Shown: piece after piece, positions 1 to 10,050 of the stretch | How the letters are laid out: each line of letters opens with the position of its first letter | Numbering within the stretch: position 1 is the first letter of the stretch | DNA from: Chondrus crispus | Lineage: Eukaryota; Rhodophyta; Florideophyceae; Gigartinales; Gigartinaceae | DNA length: 64,000 nucleotides | Direction of reading: 5' to 3' | NCBI RefSeq assembly: GCF_000350225.1 | Contig: NW_005179017.1 | Coordinates: 104,882 to 168,881, forward strand | Program-made: the position numbers and the translations under genes | Notes under the pieces: generated by a model | The model's input: the letters and a program-made list of their open reading frames with translations, nothing else | Told to the model about the DNA's origin: nothing | Databases searched by the model: none

Positions 1-299
1 ATCTCGTAACGCCGTCAGAAACTTATGACAAAACAACATCTGCGCAACTTACAGAAAGAAAGCTTACTCTAAACCACACTGTCGTTACGTGGCACACTCC
101 CCGCTTCAGTCAGTCAACTTGCTACTTCCAGGGCCCCCACAATCGGACTCGGACCGGACTCAGAATCGAACTCGCAACCACAGACACTGTCAGCCACTAA
201 CTCGGACAACTGGGACACTGGGACCACAAACTGCACTGCTTACACTGAATTGGATTTCACCGCCGTTCCCATAGGTATTTATTGTCGCCATCCCCGTAG
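1..299. other. Unassigned left edge
   Basis: No gene is supported. A 61-codon frame at 89-274 has no recognisable domain, and nothing around it suggests coding use. The stretch leads into a degenerate minisatellite at about 300. Confidence 0.5.
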
Positions 300-478
300 C
301 CTAAACCCATCCGTACAACCTAAGCCCACCAGCCTAAGCCCAGCAACAACAACCTAAGCCCATTTCCCAACCTACGCCCACAAGCCTCAGCCCACAACCA
401 TAACTTAAGCCCACCTCCCAACCTAAGCCCACCAGCCTAAGCCCACCCCCTCACCTAAGTACCGAAGCATCCTAAGTC
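300..478. repeat. Degenerate CCTAAGCCCA minisatellite
   Basis: Irregular tandem copies of a roughly 10-20 bp motif built on CCTAAGCCCA, spaced by short variable tracts. Towards the right the motif changes stepwise to CCTAAGTACC and then CCTAAGCAC, merging with the octamer array that follows. The reverse strand reads TGGGCTTAGG, loosely telomere-like, but the units are too irregular to call telomeric. Confidence 0.8.
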
Positions 479-700
479 CATAAGTACACAAAAGTAAACC
501 TAAGTACATCATCCCCACCTAAGCACTTAAGCACCTAAGCACCTAAGCACGTAAGCATGTAAGCACGTAATCACGTAAGCACGTAATCACATAATCACGT
601 AATCACGTAATCATGTAATCACGTAATCACGTAAGCACGTAATCTCGTCAGCACATAATCACATAATCACGTAAGCACGTAATCACCTAAGCACATAGTC
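479..700. repeat. AAGCACGT / AATCACGT octamer array
   Basis: Tandem 8 bp units, mainly AATCACGT and AAGCACGT with single-base variants such as AATCATGT, run from about 530 to 700. The array continues the minisatellite to its left without a clear break, which suggests both grew from one slipping ancestor. No coding potential. Confidence 0.85.
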
Positions 701-834
701 AAAATGGGTGGGCGAGCCAATGCAATGGTCGAACTCTGTGTTCCGCGAAATTGAATTCCGAACAAGGCGTCTTCCGAACTCGGCGTCTGTGGGGCGCCAT
801 CTGAGAACATTACAATATCGGACATCACTACAGT

Positions 835-1175
835 AGCAGACGGCTGGACCGCAGACGGCTGGACCGCTACCATCATTAGAACAATGGCAGACGGCTTGAC
901 CGCTACCATCCGCTACTATCATTAGAACAATGGTGCTGCTCAGCGCCGCGTCCTTAGGACGCGATCTACGGGCATTACAGTGTCAGACATCGGCACAGCT
1001 ACAGCTGCAGACGGCTTGACGGCTACCATTATTAGAACAATGGTGCTGCTTAGCGCTGCGTCCTTAGGACGCGATCAGAAAACATTACACAATCAGCCAT
1101 TAATACAGTAGATGGCAAGACCGCTACCATCATCAGAACAACAGTATTGCTCAGCGCCGCGCCCCTAGGAGGCGA
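835..1175. repeat. Double-hairpin satellite, about 100-110 bp units
   Basis: About three units repeat here. Each contains ACCAT..ATGGT inverted arms around a centre like CATTAGAACA. About 15-25 bp further on comes GCGTCCTTAGGACGC, a 7 bp inverted repeat with one central base. Exact copies of the second palindrome lie at 948-962 and 1058-1072, with a variant near 1158. A linker with AACATTACACAATCAGCCATT separates units. The same unit recurs at 1640-1860, 17351-17620, 51050-51290 and 52010-52075. Confidence 0.85.
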
Positions 1176-1640
1176 TCAAAAAACATTACACAATCAGCCA
1201 TTACTACAGTATGTTGTGAAATCTCGGGGGCGAAGAGGAAGGGTAGTCTTCCAGTATGTGTAACGGTAATTACAAGGATAGAGATCTCGCGCAGAAGCGC
1301 GGGCCATCTCGCGTACGAACGGGGTAGCAAATTCTTGCCAATGAAACGTGAATACTCGCAGTTGGTCGTTTTATTGTCTGTGTTCCTCTTTCTTTCCCTC
1401 GCTCTACAAAGCACAGGGTACATATAACTATCAGTAAAGGAAGGAGTCGTTTCGGGTTTGTGGCGAATGCAATCAGGAGAATTGCGTCCAATCCCATTAT
1501 TTTTGCCATGCGGTACTGTTTTGGGGGGTGCCCTGCAGAACGGGTTTTCGAGGAATTTTGCCAGACAGAAGGGAAATCATGCCGTGCGATTGCGTTCTGG
1601 AGGGTGTCCTGCAGAACCGGTTTTCGTAAACGGCAAGACC
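1176..1640. repeat. Left copy of a duplicated 450 bp core segment
   Basis: This segment is nearly identical to about 17600-18090. Shared marks include GAGATCTCGCGCAGAAGCGC, the tract around GCAGTTGGTCGTTTTATTGT, and the beginning of the 76 bp repeat (units at 1527 and 1603). Only about 1.5 of the 76 bp units are present here, against about ten in the right copy. Frames in it are open by chance and are not called genes. Confidence 0.85.
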
Positions 1641-1860
1641 GCTACCATCATCAGAACAATGGTGCTGCTTAGCGCTACGTCCTTAGGACGCGATCAGAAA
1701 ACATTACACAATCAGCCAATACTACAGTAGATGGCATGACCGCAACCATCGTTAGAACAATGGTGCTGCTCAGCGCCGCGTCCTTAGGACGCGATCAGAA
1801 AACATTACACAATCAGCCATTACTACAGTACAGGGCAAGACCGCTACCATCGTTAAAACA
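1641..1860. repeat. Double-hairpin satellite, second block
   Basis: Two further units of the double-hairpin satellite, with CCTTAGGACG centres near 1680 and 1788, about 110 bp apart. They run directly into the GTACGCTGAGCAGT array. Confidence 0.85.
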
Positions 1861-2018
1861 ACGGTACTGCAGCAGTACGCTGAGCAGTAGTACGCTGAGC
1901 ACTAATACGCTGAGCAGTAGTACGCTGAGCAGTAGTACGCTGAGTAGTACTGTACTGCAGTAGTACGCTGAGTAGTACGCTGAGCATTACTACTGCAGTA
2001 CAGTTTGCTGAGCAGTAC
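1861..2018. repeat. GTACGCTGAGCAGTA array, left side
   Basis: Tandem copies of a 13-15 bp motif GTACGCTGAGCAGTA mixed with palindromes such as GTACTGCAGTAC. The array holds many TA dinucleotides, and the pogo/Tigger-like transposon inserted at one of them (TA at 2019-2020). The same array resumes immediately to the right of the transposon at 17005. Confidence 0.9.
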
Positions 2019-2450
2019 TACAGTATAACCCCTCTATTTGAATCTCCTGAAAAGGAATAACCCCTGTAAACGAATACATCCATGCTCCACCGATGCTGGT
2101 TCCGTGTTTTTGGCCTGTTCAGGGGGGTGCTAGTAATACGAATTCAAGAATACACTTCTTGGATAGGGCCCTAATTTTCACTTATAATTTCAGGTTCTGG
2201 CAACCTCCGTATAATAATAGTTTAATCTCCAAATGGTCATTCAACCGGATCAGATAGATCCAAAAAAGATCCATTCTAGGCCGCGCATTTCGTAACGACA
2301 TTTTATTGAATGCCCTTGGTGTTATTCTGCTTGATACAGTGCAATACAGCTCTGTACTGCATTGCATCTAGTCTAGGCGGACGCTTTTTTGAGCTGTGGC
2401 GCATCGTGAAGTCGCAATTCTTGAACAACATCGATTTGACAGACAGCATC

Positions 2451-2696
2451 ATGGCCAGAGTTCGTCTCACAATTTCCCAAAAGAAAAAGATACTTCACGA
2501 GATCGACAAAAGAAAAGCAGACGGCAGAAACGTGGATCAGACAGCCATTGGACAGTGGGCAGCACACACTTTCAATCTTTCCCATCCTTTGCCGCAGCCG
2601 ACCACTTCCAAAATAATTGCCAAGAGAGCAGCTCTCTCAACCTCTGCAACTCCGAATCAAAAGCGGTGCGGGCCACTCTTCAATGATCGCCTAGAC
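2451..2696 (+). pseudogene. Tigger-like transposase, 5' fragment (DNA-binding domain)
   Basis: The frame from ATG 2451 encodes an N-terminal helix-turn-helix of the CENP-B/psq type: 'RLTISQKKKILHEIDKRK' followed by a second helix pair ending 'TTSKIIAKRA'. Such domains bind the transposon ends. The frame stays open until the retrotransposon target site (TAGAC, 2692-2696) and resumes in phase at 15857 on the far side. The interruption is therefore caused by the insertion rather than by drift. A shorter overlapping frame at 2396-2686 has no matching features. Confident as a fragment; non-functional. Confidence 0.85.
2692..2696. other. Target-site duplication TAGAC (left)
   Basis: TAGAC immediately precedes the left LTR. 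The identical TAGAC at 15852-15856 immediately follows the right LTR. The pair defines the exact insertion of element 1. Confidence 0.95.
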
Positions 2697-3296
2697 TGTA
2701 GTATAATTACCCCCAACGACGAGGGGGGTGAGTACTGACAGTTCGGAAAGACCCCGATCGGCGGGAAGACAGAAGCACGGCCCACCCACGGTACCGAGCA
2801 CGGGCTCGAGGTAGCGGTGGTAGAGCGGGATCGGTGAGGACGCGCGCACGCGCGAGCGGTTCTACGCCTCGACGCCCCGGAGCAGTACTGGGTGACGATC
2901 CAGTACCGACGGGCGGAGGCGGAGCCGGCTCGTGGGCGTGCTACGCGCGTCCTCAACCCGCGCGCGGTGCTACTCCTAGGTAAAACGGACGGAAGTACCT
3001 AAAAGTAAGCGGGCGAACCAAGGTGGAGGATCCTTGACAATTCCGTGCTTGTCGTCCTCCACCGCCGGCGGTCCGCTCATATTTAATGTACATTGTAGCC
3101 TATCATAACTCTACAGTAGTGCCGGTCGACCGACACTGTAACGCTTTCAGCCGTCGGGGCTGACAGTCCACGTGTAGTACGCGTCCCGTACACGTGGAGG
3201 ACACGTGTGTGCGCGCGTAGCTGTAAGGCTCGTGCCTTACTGTCGCTGATCTAATCCTAATCTAATTTCCGAACTTCCGTTTGGGGTTATACCACA
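2697..3296 (-). repeat. Element 1 3' LTR (left)
   Basis: Starts TGTAGTATAATTACCCC and ends TTATACCACA, with inverted TG..CA termini. It contains nested stem-loops, including one at 3022-3063 also present in the solo LTR at 38812, and one with CTGTCAGCC-type arms near 3145-3175. A TATTTAAT tract near 3080 could serve as a TATA element in minus orientation. Confidence 0.95.
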
Positions 3297-3313
3297 TCAC
3301 CCCCCTCTCAAGA
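3297..3313 (-). other. Element 1 polypurine tract
   Basis: Read on the minus strand, the bases next to the 3' LTR are GAGAGGGGGGTGA. This is a purine-rich run of the kind that primes plus-strand DNA synthesis in LTR retrotransposons. Confidence 0.8.
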
Positions 3314-3559
3314 GTGAACGTCCGCGTTCACTCCTCGGCTTGTAGATCGTGTTCCTTCTCTTCCGCCTGTCCTGTCCCGACGGTGGTCACACTCGCTCGT
3401 GTCCCTCCGTGGTGACCTGTGCCCCCTTCACTCCCCGTGTCGCTGCTCTCGCTTTGCCCGTGTGGCTCACGCTTTCCACTTGTTCGCTTCCCTGCCGCTC
3501 CCATTTGCTCGTCCAGCACCGTCCTCTTCGCTCGACTCTCCGCGTCCCCTGGTATAGGC

Positions 3560-5878
3560 ATGGGCGACCCAACTCCGGGCCCATCTCCGCCGCCGTTGCC
3601 GTTGCCGCCGCTTGTCGTCGCGGCGGCCGTGCCCGGACCTCCGGCCGCGACCTCTGCTCCTGTGGTATTGGCGGGGTCGCCGTCGACCGTCGTGGCGTCC
3701 GGCGGTACCGAGAGCGTCGCAGAGACTACGACACGCCCTCCTTTTCAAAGGACGAGGAGCCGGTCGTCTACTGTCTCTGTCGAGCTCGTGACCCCGGCCT
3801 CAGATTCCGGGAGACCCGTCTTGTCTTTTCGGCCTGCCCAAGCGTCGTCTGCTGGTGGTGCTGTACGTCCTGCTACAGCGGGCGCGATTGCGCGCGACAC
3901 GGCTGCTGCGCCAGTGCCAGCGGCCCTAGGTTCGTAGGGAACCGCTCGTCCGACTCGCCGGTCCCCAGCACGGTCGGCCATGCCCTACCCCAGGGCAACA
4001 GCTGTTGCCGACGTCGGAAAGGGGGAGGGCGAGTCCACGACCCAGTGGTTGGGGTCCCCATCGGTAGACCTAGCGCTGCTTCCCGTCAGCGACCTCCAGT
4101 ACCCGTGGCGGCGTCAGGGTCGCTCGGGGGTGGCTATCGAGGAGGTGGTGGCGCGGGCGTGGCTTCGACCGGACTTAGCCCGTGTCCTGAAAGTCTACGA
4201 GACTGGTGGCGCCGAGGAGGCGTCCGCGTCCTTGAATCGGCTGATGGAGGAGGGCGGCGGTTCCGGATACCAGCTGCCCGACGAGTTGCCCGGCGATCGT
4301 TCGTTTGCGTACAGTGTCGCAGAGGTGACGTACGTGGACCGGATGGGTTCGTACCTGGACGGTCCGGGGCAGTTCGATCCGCGACGATTCTTACTACCCG
4401 AAGTGTCCGCGCTGTACGTCTCCCCTCGCCCGTTCGCGTACACACAGCCGTTGGTCGCTCTGCAGAAATCGTCCTGTTCCCTTATGCGCCTTCATGGAGT
4501 GGGATTCGCCCATTACGATTGGGCTGCGTATCGGGGGAGGGATGAGACTGACGGCCGTGTCGTTCGTTCGGCGTCTTTTGCGTCCGGATTGTCGTCCGAT
4601 GATTTCCCCCCGCTCCCCCTGGACGTAGTGGACGCTTTTCCCTCCTTGGGCATACATCCGCTACTGCCTCCCGTGTTGAAACATTTCGGTTATGCCTGCG
4701 CGGATCGGCAGCACCCAGCCCACTCACGGCTCGCGTACAATTACCGACGCGAGTGGGCGTGGTCCGTGTGCTGCGGCTTTATGGCTGAGGTGCATGCGCA
4801 CGCGCGGGTGTTTCTCCAGCCGGGCCCAGTCATCACGTTCGTGGGGCGGGTCGCGTCCACTCTTCCCGAGGTGTCCCGTCACCCTTCGGAGCACGGCTCG
4901 GGTCATGTCCCGTGGACGTTTGGTCAAGCGGTTGCGCTCATGTCTCGCGCCGGGGAAGTCAGCGCGCGTCACCATCGGGCGTGGCTAGACTACACCACGG
5001 GGACACGGAGCTCCTACCTCTCGTACGAACCGACCGGTGATGCTTTTGTCGCGCGCTCCTCCCCAAATCCCCCGGTCGTCGGGAATACGGGGAAGAGGGG
5101 AGGCGTCGGTTCCGAAAGCCGACGTGGCCGACGAAAGCGCTACAAGGACCTCGATGCGGTGGGCCCGGATCTCGTTGGCTCCGTCCCGAATCCCTTTCCT
5201 GTGACCCCCTTTTCCAATACTCACGGGTCCTCAGAGGGCGTCACGCCCACGCAAGTCGTACTCCCTGTCCCGCCTCTTGACTTAGTGAGGCAAGAACCTG
5301 CCCATGGGCGCGTCGTGCGCGCCCTCGTACTCCCCCAGGAGGAGCTGGCAGCCATTCCCGAATTAACGCGAGCTCTGGGTGCGGCCATCCATCGTTCGTG
5401 GACCGTGGGTGGGGTTATCAGCACCCTAGGGGCCTGGTTTCTGGCTCGGAGCGACGAGGCGCGGGGCCTTCGTCGCGACTTGGAGGCGAGGACGGCGGAA
5501 CTACAGCGGTTACATCACGAGTTGTCGTCCCTGCGGGCGGCGTACGAACGCGCGCGGCACGACCTTGAGCGCTACCGGCGCGAGCGCAATAGTCTTCGTG
5601 CGTCTCGGTCAATGCCCTCGCCAGCGGGGAGTGCTTTTCTTCGCGGTCCGATCGCGCCCGTAGTCCGCGACCCGTATGCGAACTACGGGACCGACCCTCC
5701 TTCGTCTCGGGGCTACGATCTTCGCGACGAGACGGCGCGCGTCGGCGCCCAGGACGTCCGCCTCGCGATGCCCAGCCTCACGGAGGTGGACGTCGAAGCT
5801 CCTTTGTATCCGGGGTACTGTCCTCCGCATTACTACGAATCGGGGTCCCGCGTGACCCCGAATGACGCTAACCGCTAA
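3560..5878 (+). CDS. Antisense ORF of element 1 (unknown protein, one amber stop)
   Basis: This frame runs opposite to gag-pol, between the 3' LTR and the end of pol. From ATG 3560 it is 772 codons, interrupted once by TAG at 3935-3937 (codon 126); the next in-frame ATG is 3980, which leaves 632 residues. The first 120 residues are rich in Pro, Ala and Val. A middle block contains 'SVCCGFMAEV', and a heptad-rich stretch at about 5440-5610 with alternating Leu, Arg and Glu should form a coiled coil. Element 3 has an ORF in the same position and orientation with 'EVCQGFWAEL'. I do not recognise a family. It may be a DNA- or RNA-binding accessory protein, but no function can be assigned. Confidence 0.6.
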
Positions 5879-6311
5879 CCGCTCGGATGGCTAGTCCACT
5901 ACGCGGCCGCGGGCCTCCGTCGATAAGGGAGACAGAGGTAGGGTAAGGACTGTCTTGGCCTCTTGCCACAGTAAACGCAATTGTCCTCGTGCTGATGCGT
6001 GCGCTTGCGCGCCCCCTCTCCCGCCTTCCTTCGAGCCGCGGGAGGTTCGGGCGACGCTCCGCTGATGATCCCTCGCCGTGTTTCGTGGACCGAGAGCGGC
6101 GTAGGCGTCCGCGGTGAGCTCCTCATTCGTGGCTGCTCACGGCTCGTTCCCGGAGATAGGGGACGAGGCCCGTCGTAGACTCCAGGACAGGGGGCGTGTC
6201 GTCATTGGTGTCCTCGATCTTCGAAGTGGGCCGGCCCGACAGGACTCGTGACAGAACGGACCGTCCGGCATGCCGGGGCACGGCGTGCACCGGTTTGTCT
6301 CCATGGTGCCT
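5879..6311. other. Non-coding spacer in element 1
   Basis: Lies between the antisense ORF and the hairpin array. Short frames on both strands have no recognisable features. Nothing further is supported. Confidence 0.5.
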
Positions 6312-7125
6312 CTCGCCGTAGTGGCGAGGGCACGGCGCGAGACGACGCACAGCGACGTTCCTTATGTTTGCCGGCCCTCACCGCCGATGGCGAGGGCACG
6401 GCGCGCGACCTTCGCGCTGCGGTGCGGCGGAAAAGTCCTCGGGGAGCGCCGCGGGCCGAGCTTGCGAGGCCCAGGCGCTGCCACGAGGACTTTTTCCGGC
6501 GCTCCTCGCGCTCCGGCTTCTTTCCCGCGCCCGCCCCTAGCCATCGAGGCGCGGGCGTGGACGCGTGGACGTACTTATTCTTCTTCGCGCTTGCCCTCCC
6601 CGCCATCGGGGCGAGGGGGCGAACGCGTGGACGTACGTTTTCTTCTTCGCGCGACGTCCGCCATCGGTGGCGGGGGCGCTGCGCGTGCGCCGTTCGTCCT
6701 TTTCGTCGCTCGCGCTTTTCGCCATCGGGGCGAGGAGCGAGCGCGAACGGCATTCTTCTTCTCGCCCGCGCGCCCCTCGCCATCGGGGCGACGGGGCGGA
6801 CGCGTCGGCGTACGTCTTCTTCTTTGCTTGCGTCTCTCGCCGTCTGTGACGGGAGCGCGAGCCCTCGGCAAATTTCTTACCCGCCGTCGGCGGCGAGGGC
6901 AGGGGCGCGCGAGGGCCCGTATTCTCCTTGAGGCCTGTCGCCGTCGGCGGCGAGGGCGTGCGCGGCGGGGTATGTCTGAGGCCCCGCGCCCCTCGCCCTT
7001 CGGGGGCGAGGGCGCAGTGCCGAACGGAGGTCTTTACCTGTCGCGCGTCCCTCGCCACTCGGGGCAAGGGCGCGCGCGTAGCGGACGCTCTTGTTCCGTG
7101 CTCTTGCCGCTCGGGGGCGCGTATG
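6312..7125. repeat. Array of about 13 GC-rich stem-loops in element 1
   Basis: A degenerate tandem repeat with 50-70 bp spacing. Each unit centres on a small inverted repeat such as CTCGCCGTAGTGGCGAG (6312), CGCCATCGGGGCG (6590), CCGCCATCGGTGGCGG (6660), CCGTCTGTGACGG (6840) or CCGCCGTCGGCGG (6882). Between several hairpins lies a tract like GGACGTACGTTTTCTTCTTCGCGC. The stems keep pairing although their sequences differ, which hints at selection on structure. Long frames through this block (for example 6270-7286) are compositional artefacts. Confidence 0.75.
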
Positions 7126-7914
7126 GTGTCGCGGTGTCCGTCCGGTATTCGGACCGGGGGCGGACGTGTGTACCCATGGGGCGGCGTCGTTCACCTTGTT
7201 ACCGGTCGTCGGTGGAGGTGCTACCGTGCCCATGCGCGCAAGGCACGTGCCAGTGTAATTTCCTCCCCTTAATTATTTTTTGCTAATTTCGCAGGCTGGG
7301 GGAGGCCGTGATTTGGTGACGGCGCGAGCGTGGTTGGCGCGTGTCGTGCATCGCCGAGCGCCGCTCACGTGTAACGTTCTCCTCTTCTCGTCATTTTCCG
7401 TATCATGAGGCACGCGTCGGTGGCTGTTTCGAGGTGTCTCGAGTCCGTGGGGGTATAACACTGACCCTCCGATCGGGTTGCTCTCGCCCGATCCCCCTTT
7501 GGCAACTGTCTTGTGGCGCGCTCCACCGAATGCGGCCCTATGCTGCATAACCTCCGTCTGCGTGTCTCGCACGTCTCCTCGTACACTGCGCACAGTGACC
7601 GGACGATGGTCCGGTCTTCCGTCGGGGGGACCGGCTCGCCTGCGGGTTGACGGCCCTGGTGAGACCAGGGCATCCCGCACCTTGCCGGCGGTTCGGCGGG
7701 TGTGCTATTTTGCCGTACGTACTGTCTGTCCTCCTCCCTCTTGCCGGCGACGGCTGTCGGATGGCTTGACCGCCGGTGCGCCTCGACGTCTTCGCATCCT
7801 CACGAGTTCGCTGGTGCCTCTCGAGACACCTGTCCTTCCGTTCTTAAGGTTTCTGTCATACCGTGAGGGGCTGCCTTTAACTGCAACGGAGCGGAGTGGT
7901 GGAGGGCCCCCTCT
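7126..7914. other. Non-coding spacer downstream of element 1 pol
   Basis: Lies between the hairpin array and the end of pol. It is GC-rich, with no convincing coding signal on either strand. It probably belongs to the 3' untranslated part of the element 1 transcript. Confidence 0.5.
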
Positions 7915-10050
7915 TTAAGCGCGAGCGTCCGCGTTCGCGTCTGAGACGAGGTCTCTGCCGGTGCGTCTCCGGAGGCGTTGGGCGTAACGAGACACCAACT
8001 CCTCCGGGACGTGAGTCCGCGCGGTCCAGGTGGGCGTGACGTAATCCGCCCACTTGATGAGGAACTCCGTAGTTCCGTCCTCCAAGGCTCGATGCCGGAG
8101 TAGTCGTTCGACCGCGTACTGCGTGCCCTTGGTGAACTTGTCGGCAAGGTCACTTGGGGTTGTCGTGCTCGCCCGCGCCGCGCCCGTCGGTGGTGGGGCG
8201 TACACGCAGCGGTCTGCGGAGACGCGCTCGGTAACACCATCACGATCGATTGTGATGGTTCGCCGGTCGTTGGCGAGTACCTGGTATGGCCCAACGGCGG
8301 GCGACGCGAGTTTGTTAGACGTCTTTGCCCCATCGGTGGGGTTCAGGTAGACGTAATTACCTGGCTTGATACGTGCGTTGAGCCGTCTGACGCGCTTATC
8401 GAAGTCGCGCTTGTACCGAGCCTGCGTCCGGCGCAGGCTCCCGTACGCCTTCTGGATCGTGTCGTCCAACGTCTTGAGGAACTCAGCGCGCGCGTTGCCC
8501 CTATCGGACGGGGGCGCGTCACCGTCGGCTCTACGTAGAGAGAACTCCGGCGGGGGTCGGCTGAGGACGAGCTCGAAGGGCGTGGTACTCGTCGTACGAT
8601 GTACGTGGGAGTTGTACGCGTACGTGAGCGGCCCCACGTACACGTCCCAGTCGTCCTGATGTTCGCCGACGTAATTGCGTAACATCGAAGCGATGGTCCG
8701 GTTGTATCGCTCGACCTGCCCGTTCGTCTGGGGGTGGTACGCCGAAGTGTACAAGTTGGTCACTCCCAGGACACGGCACGTGCTGTGGAAGAACTTCGCG
8801 TTAAACTGCGGTCCGTTATCCGACAGTAGCGAGCGTGGGACGCCGTATTTAAATACCCAGGCGTCGCAGAACGCGACGGCTACCGTGTACGCGGTTACGG
8901 TCCGCAGTGCCACAACTTGAGTCAGCTTGGTGAAACGGTCCGTAATTACGAGAAGGAACCGTTTCCCTGCCTTGGTCTTGGGTAGCGGTCCCAAGATGTC
9001 GATGGCGAGGCTCTCAAGCGGCCGTGTTGCCGGAAACAACTTCAAACGGTTGAGGTGTTTCAGCAACTTAACACGGTTCATCGCGCATGTTCGGCACCCT
9101 CGCACCGTAGCTGCGACATCTGCAGCGAGATGGGGCCAGTAGTACTCGCGACGGAGCGCGAAGTACATACGGTTCTGGCCCGGGTGCCCCGCGATGGTTG
9201 GTGTGTGGCAGAGCTGGAGAAGCCGAGCCCGTAGCGTCCGTGGCACCACGACCTGCACGATGTCAGGGTCGAAGGGGTGTCTCCGTTTGAGCACCCCGTG
9301 GTGGTCCTCGAAGAACGCGGAGTCCCGGGACTCTGACTGTCGTGCCAGTACGGTCTGGCAGAAGTCATCCACGCGTTGCTCTTCGGCTATCTCCTCTAAC
9401 GGAAGAGGGGCCGGAAGGTCGTCCTGCGGAGGGGCGACCGTGGAGGCGGGCGCGCCAACTTCCGGTTGTTCGGCGCGCTCGATGTGGACAGCGTCGAACT
9501 CGTCGTTCTCCTCCCAGAACGAGGTGGGTCCTTCAAGAGCGGGGGCCTCGTCGTCGCTCCTCGGCTCGTCGCGCGTACGGACGCGCGACCCTCTTCGCGA
9601 TCCTGCTTGGTTCCTTGTTGTCACGAAGACATGGACGGCCTTGTGATCGCAGCTCGCAGTACAGACGTGGTCCGCGAGCTCGTCCGACATGTCACGGACG
9701 GTCGTACCCGCATCGAAGGTGGGAATGTCGTCATCCACTTCGACGACTGGGCGAGGGTCGTCGGTGACCCTTGGCGACACGAGGCGTGACAGGGCATCGG
9801 GCACCTGGTGCACGCGCCCGGGGCGGTACTGGATGGTGAAGTCGTATTCCGCCAAACGCAGTCGTCACCGGGTAAGCCTTCCGGAGCTCTCCGTGAGGGA
9901 CATAAGCCATCGGAGGGCATCATGGTCCGTCCGGACGATGAACTTGGTACCTTCGATGTACGGCCGTAGTGTGCGGACGGCCCACACTACGGCAAAGCAT
10001 TCCCGCTCCGTAGCGCTGTAGTTGCGCTCACTATCGGACAGTGAGTACGA
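7915..10050 (-). pseudogene. Element 1 pol, RNase H - integrase - chromodomain
   Basis: This continues in the same frame as the RT part after the TAG at 10051-10053. It completes RNase H ('ERNYSATERECFAVVWAV', 'RTDHDALRWL'), meets a TGA at 9856-9858 where elements 2 and 3 have Trp, then gives a 646-residue open frame. That frame has the zinc HHCC region (His, His, then 'CRTC' near residues 220-260) and the integrase core with 'IDILGPLP', 'LLSDNGPQF' and 'GQVERYNR' supplying the D-D-E triad. The C-terminal chromodomain reads 'YAVERLLRHRALEDGTTEF' and 'LIKWADY'. The chromodomain places it in the chromovirus branch of Ty3/gypsy. Two nonsense codons make this copy unable to give full Pol without readthrough. 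Confidence 0.9.

Noticed and set aside
300..700. Telomere or subtelomere at the left edge
   Set aside because: Units are too irregular and the array is short and internal; TLH-like RecQ genes in the window do not by themselves prove a chromosome end.
3349..4545. 398-codon plus-strand frame overlapping the antisense ORF start
   Set aside because: It is Arg/Ser/Cys rich with random-looking composition and lies in a different phase from the longer, coiled-coil-bearing frame 3560-5878.
6202..7286. Long frames on both strands (193-338 codons) in the GC-rich block
   Set aside because: They run through the hairpin array, are almost pure Arg/Ala/Ser/Pro, and exist in all frames because stop codons are rare in this composition.
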